This document shows positions 1 to 6,721 of a stretch of DNA of 64,000 bases, in pieces. Source of the stretch: Caldilineaceae bacterium (lineage in GTDB: Bacteria > Chloroflexota > Anaerolineae > Caldilineales > Caldilineaceae); NCBI GenBank assembly GCA_019637685.1, contig JAHBVF010000004.1, positions 124,001 through 188,000 of the forward strand. Reading direction: 5' to 3'. The notes beneath the pieces were generated by a model. The model was not told where the DNA came from. It searched no databases and was given only the letters and a program-made list of their open reading frames with translations. The position numbers were made by a program, and so were the translations under genes. Within the stretch, counting starts at the first letter, position 1, and each line of letters begins with the position of its first letter.

Positions 1-102
1 CGCGGCCAGATCGTCCGGGCGGATGGACGAAAGCGCGCCGCCGTGGCGGCCAATAGGTGTGCGCAGCGCGCCGCAAATGTAGACAGATGGCAGACTTGTC
101 AT
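1..102 (-). CDS. Thiolase (acetyl-CoA acetyltransferase), N-terminal part
   Basis: Only the first 34 codons are inside the window; the gene runs off the left edge. The ATG at 102 follows GGAG at a spacing of about 6. The translation reads VYICGALRTPIGRHGGALSS, which matches the conserved thiolase N-terminus (RTPIG followed by GG.LSS, then DDLAA). Thiolases make or cleave acetoacetyl-CoA or 3-ketoacyl-CoA in fatty-acid or short-chain acyl metabolism. The catalytic Cys and His lie outside the window, so the direction and substrate of the reaction cannot be judged. Confidence 0.75.
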   Translation of the reverse strand, partial: MTSLPSVYICGALRTPIGRHGGALSSIRPDDLAA

Positions 103-161
103 CGATACTCCGTTTTACAGGCCGAACTGTTAGCCCGACCGTTATTCCGCCCCAAAAAATG

Positions 162-232
162 GGACGCTGGTTCACGCAGATGGGCGCTGATTCAGAGAAA
201 AAATCTGCGTTCTTCTGCGTCTGTCTGCGTCC
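162..232. repeat. Nested intergenic inverted repeat
   Basis: GGACGC (162-167) pairs with GCGTCC (227-232), and inside it ACGCAGA (174-180) pairs with TCTGCGT (204-210). The right arm repeats TCTGCGT-like words several times. It lies between the thiolase start (102) and the HhH gene end (292). No gene was seen in 103-291. Confidence 0.5.
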
Positions 233-291
233 AGATTCTTTCCCTGCCAGCCGGATCACTACACAATTCCGACGATTGGTTTCATTGGCAT

Positions 292-1014
292 CTATTTCTC
301 CCCCGGATGTCCGCCTTTGAGTTCGGATTGGAGATTTTGCAGTCCATCCCAATCCCCTGCCGCGGCAAAAATGGCCTGCTCCGGCCAGGTGTCTGGTTTC
401 ATAAATTTCAGCCCTTCGCCTTCCAGAATCTCGCCCAGGCGCGCTACACTGGTGTCAGCCAGTTGGGCAAAGGTATCGATCCCGTTGGCAGCCAACACCC
501 CCGCCACCTTTGGCCCGATCCCGTCGAGCTTGCGCAGGTTGTCCGGTTCAGTCTTTGCCTCCCGCTGGCTGGCCGCAGCCTGCGGTCCAGCGGGCAAACT
601 CGTTTCCACATCAGTTTCAGCCAGCGCCCGATCAGCAACCCCGCTATCGCCCTCCGGCGCGCCTTCTACGGTTGCCGCGGCTGCCGGTGTTTCCAGGGAT
701 ACCGCGGGGGCAGACGATATACTTCCCGCGGCTGGGGTTGGGGCAGCCGCAGAGGGTGACGCCGATGCTGCTTTGTCAATGCGGCCAAAAGTGACCGGGG
801 GTTCTGGCGCAACGGGTTTGGGCAGATCTGCCATTTTGCGCCGTCGTTCTTTGGCCCCCGGCCCCAGCAACCACCAGAGCAAAAAGAGAGCCGTCAAAAG
901 TAAAATCAGCAAAATCCAGGCCCAGGACAGACCGGAACGCGCTTCCTCCTGCTGGACAATGCGGATTAGTCCAGCCAGGGGGAGCAGGGAAAAAAGCGGA
1001 AGAAAGGAATGCAT
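292..1014 (-). CDS. Membrane protein with C-terminal helix-hairpin-helix domain
   Basis: The protein has 240 residues. The ATG at 1014 is chosen over an upstream in-frame one because AGGAG sits just before it. A hydrophobic segment at about residues 24-46 ends in GPGAKERRRK, which suggests a single membrane anchor with the rest cytoplasmic. A long Ala/Pro/Glu linker follows. The last 70 residues carry LDGIGPKVAGVLAANGI, a helix-hairpin-helix of the type seen in Nuo/DUF4332-like proteins. The role is unknown; HhH folds often bind nucleic acid or act as protein contacts. It lies 74 bp downstream of the amidase on the same strand and may be co-transcribed. Confidence 0.7.
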   Translation of the reverse strand: MHSFLPLFSLLPLAGLIRIVQQEEARSGLSWAWILLILLLTALFLLWWLLGPGAKERRRKMADLPKPVAPEPPVTFGRIDKAASASPSAAAPTPAAGSISSAPAVSLETPAAAATVEGAPEGDSGVADRALAETDVETSLPAGPQAAASQREAKTEPDNLRKLDGIGPKVAGVLAANGIDTFAQLADTSVARLGEILEGEGLKFMKPDTWPEQAIFAAAGDWDGLQNLQSELKGGHPGEK

Positions 1015-1047
1015 TGTAAATCTCCTGACAACAGTAGTAGCATTCGC

Positions 1048-1079
1048 AGCAGTAATCACAGCAGTAATCACAGCAGTGA
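1048..1079. repeat. Short 12-bp tandem repeat
   Basis: AGCAGTAATCAC occurs twice in tandem (1048-1059, 1060-1071), followed by a partial third copy. It fills the gap between the amidase stop and the ribosome-binding site of the HhH gene. Confidence 0.6.
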
Positions 1080-1088
1080 AAAAGAATG

Positions 1089-2588
1089 CTACAGTTTAGG
1101 GGGACGCCGAGCGAGTGACTTCTGTTCGTAGGCATAGGCCAGGCGAATCAGGACCGGTTCGCTCCAGGCCCTGCCCATAAATGTAATACCAACCGGCAGA
1201 TCGTCCACAAATCCGGCGGGTACGGTAATCAACGGATAGCCCGCCACCGCGGCCGGCCGGGAACTGCCGCCCATATAGCGGTCCCCCTGCTGGGGATCGT
1301 TGGCCCAGGCTGGTCCCCCTGTGGGGGCAATCAGCGCGTCCAGCTGGTGGGCATCCATCACCGCGTCGATACCCTCTACACCGGCCAGCCGTTTGCCCAG
1401 GGCCAGGGCGTCCAGATAGGCGGGATCGTCCAGATCGCCTTTCTGCCAGGCCATCTGGAAAAGTTCTTGTCCGAAAAGCTCCAGTTCCAAATCTGGGTAG
1501 GCCTGGTTGAAGGCTATCAAATCGGCCAGAGTCCGGGCCTGGGGCAGATCGGCCCGACCCGCAATACGGGTCGCCAGATAGCTGGCCATATCTGCCTTCA
1601 ATTCATAGAGCAGAACAGTCAGTTCGCTCTCGCGCATTCGCTCATCCCTTGCGGTGGGGATATTGGCCGGGTCCACAATCGTTGCCCCCGCCCGGCGCAT
1701 TAGAGCGATGGCCTGCTCCACCACAGCGTCGGTCTCCGTATGATATCCAAAATAGCGCTGCCGCGCCACACCGATTCGGGCGCCCGCCAGCCCATTTGGA
1801 TCGAGAAAACGGGTGTAGTCGCGCAGCGCGTATTCTGCACTGGCGTTGGTCGCCCTATCCCGGGGGTCGGGGCCGGCCAACACGCCCAACAGGGCCGCGC
1901 CATCGGCCACTGTGCGGGTCATCGGCCCCACCGTATCCTGGCTGTGTGCAATGGGGATCACCCCGGCCCGGCTGACCAGCCCAACGGTGGGTTTGATGCC
2001 CACAATGCCGCAGGTGGACGAGGGGCAGACAATCGAGCCGTCGGTCTCTGTGCCCAGGGCCGCCGCGGCCAGATTGGTGGCTACAGCCACTGCCGAGCCA
2101 GAACTGGAGCCACAGGGATTGTAGCCAATGCGATACGGGTTCTGGCACTGCCCTCCCCGCGCGCTCCAGCCGCTGATGGATTGGGTAGAGCGGAAATTGG
2201 CCCACTCGCTCAGGTTGGCTTTGCCCAAAATCACCGCGCCCGCGGCCCGCAGACGTGCGGCCACAGTGGCGTCCTGGGCTGGGTGGGAGCCGATGAGAGC
2301 CAGGGAACCGGCGGTGGTCTGCATCCGGTCGTCGGTGTCGATGTTGTCTTTGAGCAAAATGGGTATGCCGTGCAGAGGTCCCCGGGGTCCCTGGCCGCGA
2401 CGCTCGTCATCCAGGGATTGGGCAATCTCCCGAAAATCTGGGTTGATTTCCAGCACAGAATGGAGCAGGCCGTCGATGGTTTGGATGCGCTCCACATACG
2501 CCTCTGCAATTTCCAGAGAAGTGCTTGCACCGCTCGCCATCCGAGCCTGCAATCCGGCAATTGTCGCTTCGTGGAGGAAGTTTTTCAC
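1089..2588 (-). CDS. Amidase (amidase-signature family)
   Basis: Hydrolyses a carboxamide; the substrate cannot be told from sequence. The amidase-signature Ser-cisSer-Lys triad is visible: Lys80 in LLKDN, Ser151 in CGSSSGSAVA and Ser175 in TDGSIVCPS, with the family's usual 24-residue spacing between the two serines. The GTG at 2588 is preferred and gives 499 residues, typical for the family. An in-frame start at 2666 would add 26 residues that do not resemble family members. There is no signal peptide from 2588, so the enzyme is probably cytoplasmic. The second gene of this apparent operon is the HhH membrane protein. GatA is an alternative identity, but no gatB or gatC is nearby. Confidence 0.88.
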   Translation of the reverse strand: MKNFLHEATIAGLQARMASGASTSLEIAEAYVERIQTIDGLLHSVLEINPDFREIAQSLDDERRGQGPRGPLHGIPILLKDNIDTDDRMQTTAGSLALIGSHPAQDATVAARLRAAGAVILGKANLSEWANFRSTQSISGWSARGGQCQNPYRIGYNPCGSSSGSAVAVATNLAAAALGTETDGSIVCPSSTCGIVGIKPTVGLVSRAGVIPIAHSQDTVGPMTRTVADGAALLGVLAGPDPRDRATNASAEYALRDYTRFLDPNGLAGARIGVARQRYFGYHTETDAVVEQAIALMRRAGATIVDPANIPTARDERMRESELTVLLYELKADMASYLATRIAGRADLPQARTLADLIAFNQAYPDLELELFGQELFQMAWQKGDLDDPAYLDALALGKRLAGVEGIDAVMDAHQLDALIAPTGGPAWANDPQQGDRYMGGSSRPAAVAGYPLITVPAGFVDDLPVGITFMGRAWSEPVLIRLAYAYEQKSLARRPPKL

Positions 2589-2880
2589 GGCTTCAGTCCC
2601 TTTGGCATCGCCTTCTGCATCCAAGCGGATGACGAGAGCGAATGGCGAAAAAATATGACACCACAACGAAACCCTTTGTGCACGTGCCCGCTGGATACGC
2701 CAAGCACTACGCCATCATAGCAACGCTTGGGGATTGGTGCAAGTAGACTTACGAACGAGAAAGGTTTCGGAGATCACAAAGAGCCTATCCCCAGAGACGA
2801 ACAACCCCAAGACCCGCAATGGAATGACCTGACGCCAGCCACCCACGGGCTTGAGCAGTGTCTACCACCACTTTTACAGG

Positions 2881-2927
2881 AAAAGGGGAAGCGCCAGAAC
2901 AGGCTTTGATCTGACGCTTCCCCTTTT
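2881..2927 (-). terminator. Hairpin, probable purH terminator
   Basis: A perfect 13-bp inverted repeat pairs AAAAGGGGAAGCG (2881-2893) with CGCTTCCCCTTTT (2915-2927). It could terminate in either direction. Nothing protein-like was seen in 2667-3079, which holds only this hairpin and the one at 2979-3041. Confidence 0.6.
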
Positions 2928-2978
2928 GTCCTCCACACTCGGCGCTTAGTAATTGTCCGTAAACAATTCGGGTGATCT

Positions 2979-3041
2979 GATTCCGGGAATCGGCCACAAA
3001 ATCACTCGAATGCCCTTCATCACTGGCCGATTCTCGGAATC
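2979..3041. repeat. 18-bp inverted repeat downstream of purH
   Basis: The 18 bases at 2979-2996 pair with 3024-3041 at 17 of 18 positions. Each arm itself contains the near-palindrome GATTCCGGGAATC or its one-base variant. The same 13-mer recurs at 5748-5760. Confidence 0.6.
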
Positions 3042-3079
3042 GTGGTCTCGTAACCGCTAACTTAAAAAGGGACAGTTAC

Positions 3080-4600
3080 TTAGTGGCGGAAGTGGCGCGT
3101 GCCCGTCAACGCCATCACCAATCCCAGCCGGTCTACGGCCTCGACCACCTGGGCATCCCGGATGGAGCCGCCGGGCTGCACAAGCGCGGCAATCCCATAG
3201 GTGGCCGCGGCCTCGATACCGTCGGGGAACGGGAAAAAGGCGTCGGAAGCCATCACCGCGCCCCTGGCCCGCTCGCCTGCCTTGTGTCCGGCCAGCATCA
3301 CCGAATCCACCCGGCTCATCTGGCCCGCGCCCACGCCCACAGTGGCCTGGTTGTGTACATAGACAATCGCATTGCTCTTGACATGGCGACAGGTACGCCA
3401 GGCAAAAGCCATATCGGCCAGTTGCGCCTCTGTGGGCTGTGCCCGGCTGACAATCTGCCAGGCAGCCGGGTCCAGATCGTCCTGGCTCTGGTCTATCTCT
3501 TGCACCAGCACGCCGCCATAGACGCTGCGCAGGCTGAGGGTGCGCCCAGGCGCGCCCGTGGCACGCAGGATGCGCAGATTTTTTTTGCGCATGAGCAGGG
3601 CCAGGGCGTCTTCGTCATAGGCGGGCGCGGCCACAATCTCAACAAAGAGATCGCCGATCCGCTCGGCAGTGGCCAAGTCCAGGCTGCGGTTGACGGAGAT
3701 AATACTGCCGAAAGCGCTCACCGGGTCCGAGGCCAGGGATTTGTCGTAGGCTTCGGCCAGCGTGGATGCCGAAGCCAGCCCGCACGGGTTGCTGTGTTTG
3801 ATGATAGCAACGGTCGGCTCGGCGAAATCCTGCGCGGCCAGCCAGCTTCCGTCCAGGTCCAGCCAATTGTTATAGCTCATCTCTTTGCCGTGCAACTGCT
3901 CGAAGGCGGGCGCATCCCCGGCATAGCTGTAGTAGCCCCCCTGCTGGTGGGGGTTCTCGCCGTAGCGCATCACCTGCACCTGATCCAACTGGACGCCCAG
4001 GCGGGTGGGCAGGCTGTCCGGCTCTTCGACCTGCCCGGTCAGCCAGGCCGAGATGGCCGTGTCGTATTCGGCGGTGTGGCGGAAGGCTTTCAGCGCCAGG
4101 GCGCGGCGCTGGGCGGTGTCCAGCGTATCATTGGCCACCGCCTCGGCCACCGCGTCGTAGTCCGCCGGGTCGGAGACGACAGCCACACTCTCAAAATTTT
4201 TGGCCGCCGCCCGCAGCAGGGCCACGCCGCCGATGTCGATCTGTTCGATGGCACCGGCTTCTGCCACATCCGGGGCCGCGACAGTCTGCTGGAAGGGATA
4301 GAGATTGACGACGACCAGATCGATAGGAGCCAGGCCATGCGCGGTCAGCTCGGCCAAATGCTCGTCGGTGCGTCGGGCCAGAATGCCGCCATGCACCGCG
4401 GGGTGCAGGGTTTTCACCCGCCCGCCCAGGATTTCCGGGAAGCCAGTCAGTTCCTCCACTTGGGTCACAGCCAGCCCGGCTTCGGCCAACTGGCGGGCAG
4501 TGCCGCCGCTGGCGATCAATTGCACGCCCACGGCGTCCAGCCGCCGGGCAAAGTCCACAAGACCGGTTTTGTCATAGACAGAAAATAGAGCGCGGGGCAT
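3080..4600 (-). CDS. purH: Bifunctional AICAR transformylase / IMP cyclohydrolase
   Basis: Catalyses the last two steps of de novo purine synthesis in the cytoplasm: formylation of AICAR with 10-formyl-tetrahydrofolate, then ring closure to IMP. The 506 residues match the usual length. The N-terminal IMP cyclohydrolase (MGS-like) domain has GGRVKTLHPAVHGGIL, and the AICAR transformylase domain has Lys268-His269 in IIKHSNPCG, the catalytic pair of the family. The ATG at 4600 has AAGGAG just upstream. A structured leader with a terminator stands directly before the gene (see 4631-4790) and suggests control by purine or folate status. Confidence 0.97.
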   Translation of the reverse strand: MPRALFSVYDKTGLVDFARRLDAVGVQLIASGGTARQLAEAGLAVTQVEELTGFPEILGGRVKTLHPAVHGGILARRTDEHLAELTAHGLAPIDLVVVNLYPFQQTVAAPDVAEAGAIEQIDIGGVALLRAAAKNFESVAVVSDPADYDAVAEAVANDTLDTAQRRALALKAFRHTAEYDTAISAWLTGQVEEPDSLPTRLGVQLDQVQVMRYGENPHQQGGYYSYAGDAPAFEQLHGKEMSYNNWLDLDGSWLAAQDFAEPTVAIIKHSNPCGLASASTLAEAYDKSLASDPVSAFGSIISVNRSLDLATAERIGDLFVEIVAAPAYDEDALALLMRKKNLRILRATGAPGRTLSLRSVYGGVLVQEIDQSQDDLDPAAWQIVSRAQPTEAQLADMAFAWRTCRHVKSNAIVYVHNQATVGVGAGQMSRVDSVMLAGHKAGERARGAVMASDAFFPFPDGIEAAATYGIAALVQPGGSIRDAQVVEAVDRLGLVMALTGTRHFRH

Positions 4601-4630
4601 ACGAAATCTCCTTGTGGTGGATAGCCAAAC

Positions 4631-4790
4631 AAAAATAAGGGGTAGCCGGACAGAATTCTGTCTGACTACCCCAGCCCAGGCGTACGGCTATGGATACAAA
4701 TCTGCAGCGATTGGCCCCTTCTCCTGTGTGGTGTCGCTCCACACGCACAGGCTGTCGCCCGCACACGTCCGCCGGTCAAAGGGATCGCCT
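4631..4790 (-). promoter_or_regulatory. Candidate ZTP (pfl-type) riboswitch with terminator
   Basis: Read on the minus strand, the purH leader contains ACGTGTGCGGGCGACAG (4768-4752), then a hairpin with GTGGAG and CCAC (4742-4728), then GGAGAAG, and finally ACGCCTGGGC (4683-4674). This order resembles the pfl motif as I remember it (CGUG..GGCG, GUGGAG..CCAC, GGGAGC, GCCUGGGC). GCGAT (4788-4784) can close the domain against ATCGC (4711-4707). An intrinsic terminator follows at once: GGGGTAG/CTACCCC around the palindrome GACAGAATTCTGTC (4672-4639), then TTATTTTT. A position before purH is classical for ZTP riboswitches. The 5' core match is imperfect, so the class is tentative. Confidence 0.55.
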
Positions 4791-4845
4791 TCGGTTGTGG
4801 GAAAATAATAGCACGGGGGCGGAGGAGAATCAAATTGCGAGTTGC

Positions 4846-4893
4846 GAATTGCGAGTTGCGACGCTGATTCGTGCAATTCGCAACTCGCAATTC
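4846..4893 (-). terminator. 16-bp hairpin downstream of the RraA-like gene
   Basis: GAATTGCGAGTTGCGA (4846-4861) pairs perfectly with 4878-4893. The left arm is an internal duplication of AATTGCG/AGTTGCG words. It lies 3 bp after the stop of the RraA-like gene. There is no clear T-run, so it may be a repeat element that also ends transcription. Confidence 0.5.
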
Positions 4894-4896
4894 GCC

Positions 4897-5616
4897 CTAC
4901 TTCTTCGCTGCGTAGCTCTGGCCGCCAAAGATGGCCCGCAACTCAGCCGCGGAGGTGGCCTTTTGCAGACGGCTCATGCGTTCGTGCTCCTCGTCGCGCA
5001 GGGCACGCACATTTGTCAGCACAGCTTCCAGTTTGTCCGCGGGGAACTTCACCGCGCCGTTCTCGTCCATGTGGATAATCTCGCCGGGAGCCACATCCAT
5101 CCCCGCCACGTGGACGGGCACATTCACGGCCTGCACGGCCTGCGCGCCGTGGCCGGGGGTAATGCCGCTGAGCATATACTGGAAGTCCATCGGGCGCACT
5201 TCGTCGATATCCCGGGAAGGGCCATTGGAAATCAGCCCAACGCAGCCAATCGCCTTCATCGAAGTAACCATATTTCCGCCGGCCAGCCCCACTTTGCCCG
5301 CGATCTCCGGCGGGAATTTTTGTTCCAGAACCAGCACTGTGGGCTTGGGCATGGCGTCCAATGCATCCAACACATCCATAAAAGTCAGCCGCTTGAAGTT
5401 GGGATCGGGCAGGCTGTAGACGCAGGTGACCGCGTAGCCCACCAGCGGGCCAAGCTCCGGGTACATCGCGCGCACGGTCTGGTCGGTGTACCAGTTTTCC
5501 GTCCAGGGGTTGTAGAGTCCCAGGCAGAGTTTGCTTTCGGGATAGGTGGCCACGACATTTGTGATGGAGGGCGTATCGAACTGGCGCAGTTCTTCCATCA
5601 TTTCTTGGGGTGTCAT
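4897..5616 (-). CDS. RraA / 4-hydroxy-4-methyl-2-oxoglutarate aldolase-like protein
   Basis: The 239-residue product belongs to the RraA-like (formerly 'demethylmenaquinone methyltransferase') family. The family includes metal-dependent HMG/oxaloacetate aldolases and the RNase E regulator RraA. The core GGNMVTSMKAIGCVGLISNG followed by PSRDIDEV carries the Arg-Asp pair used by the aldolases. ATG 5616 is chosen because AAGGAAA precedes it; a longer reading from 5820 adds unrelated residues. A catabolic lyase or hydrolase is more likely than an RNase regulator. It faces away from the PIG-L gene across a shared upstream region. Confidence 0.8.
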   Translation of the reverse strand: MTPQEMMEELRQFDTPSITNVVATYPESKLCLGLYNPWTENWYTDQTVRAMYPELGPLVGYAVTCVYSLPDPNFKRLTFMDVLDALDAMPKPTVLVLEQKFPPEIAGKVGLAGGNMVTSMKAIGCVGLISNGPSRDIDEVRPMDFQYMLSGITPGHGAQAVQAVNVPVHVAGMDVAPGEIIHMDENGAVKFPADKLEAVLTNVRALRDEEHERMSRLQKATSAAELRAIFGGQSYAAKK

Positions 5617-5747
5617 TGGATGTTTTCCTTGTGGGTGTATAGAAAAGAAGGGGGAAAGCGAAAATACTCTCTCGGTATTGTACGCCGAGGGGGGATCGGC
5701 GTCAAACAGGCGGATTTTCGGGGTGTATCCCAGAAATGAGGGCAATC

Positions 5748-5760
5748 GATTCCGGGAATC
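5748..5760. promoter_or_regulatory. Near-palindrome in the divergent rraA/PIG-L region
   Basis: GATTCCGGGAATC lies between two divergent genes. The identical 13-mer is at 2979-2991, with a one-base variant at 3029-3041. It could be an operator or part of a dispersed palindromic repeat; the copies beyond purH favour the repeat. Confidence 0.35.
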
Positions 5761-5938
5761 AGATACCCGACCCCCAATCTGGGACGCATCCATTTTCGGC
5801 ATGGGGAAGTTGGCATTCACGCCATAAGATCGGTATACTCATCTTTCGATCCACAGGTCTGTTCGCGGTGGAAATTTGCTGCCCCGGTTGCTCACGCCCC
5901 GGATGATCTTCTCTGCCTATCATTGGAAGGAAAGCCCT

Positions 5939-6691
5939 ATGAACAACGGACTCTATACACCGGCCCGGGTGATGGCGATCTTCGCGCATCCGGACGACAT
6001 CGAATTTGGCTGCGCGGGCACGATTGCACGCTGGGTGCAGGCGGGCGCGCAGGCCTGCTATGTGCTGCTCACCAGCGGCGATGTGGGCATTGCCGACACC
6101 AGCCTGACCCGCGCCGAAGCCGCGTCCATTCGGGAGAAGGAGCAGACCGCGGCCGCGGAAGCCATCGGCGTGAAGGAAGTTGTCTATCTGCGCGAGCCGG
6201 ACGGAACACTGGTCAACACCCTGGAACTGCGCAAAAAACTGGTGCGGGAGATTCGCCGCTTCCGCCCCGAAGTGCTCATTTGCGGCGACCCCGCGTCCTG
6301 GTTTGTGGGCGACACATACATCAACCATCCGGATCACCGGGCCGCGGCCGCGGCGGCCCTGGAAGCTGTATTCCCCGCCGCGGGCCAGCCCCATCTTTTT
6401 CAGGAACTGGCGGAAGAGGGGCTGTCTGCCCACAAAGTGCGCAAAGTCTACATCAATGAATTTGGCGGCGGAGATACGTTTGTCAACATCAGTGATGTGA
6501 TGGACCTGAAGATCGCGGCGCTGCACAAGCACGAAAGCCAGTTCGTCAATTTTGACCCGGAGCCAATGATCCGCGAGTGGTCGGCCAACGCAGCCAAAGG
6601 CAAAGAGATGGCCTATGCCGAAAGCTTCCGGGTGATTACGCTGGAAAGCGACGAGGAGTGGGAGAAGAAGAAGGGAAGGGTCACAGAATAG
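5939..6691 (+). CDS. PIG-L family deacetylase
   Basis: A zinc-dependent LmbE/PIG-L amidohydrolase, usually removing acetyl groups from N-acetylglucosamine-type sugars. The zinc motif AHPDD is at residues 16-20 and the second motif HPDH at 130-133, both intact. The length of 250 residues is normal. ATG 5939 has GGAAGGAAAG upstream; an earlier in-frame start at 5876 has none. There is no signal peptide. It is divergent from the RraA-like gene. Its sugar substrate (mycothiol- or bacillithiol-type or other) cannot be inferred because no partner glycosyltransferase is present. Confidence 0.9.
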   Translation: MNNGLYTPARVMAIFAHPDDIEFGCAGTIARWVQAGAQACYVLLTSGDVGIADTSLTRAEAASIREKEQTAAAEAIGVKEVVYLREPDGTLVNTLELRKKLVREIRRFRPEVLICGDPASWFVGDTYINHPDHRAAAAAALEAVFPAAGQPHLFQELAEEGLSAHKVRKVYINEFGGGDTFVNISDVMDLKIAALHKHESQFVNFDPEPMIREWSANAAKGKEMAYAESFRVITLESDEEWEKKKGRVTE

Positions 6692-6721
6692 GCCCATTTT
6701 GCTGCCCTGCGCAGCCTGTCC

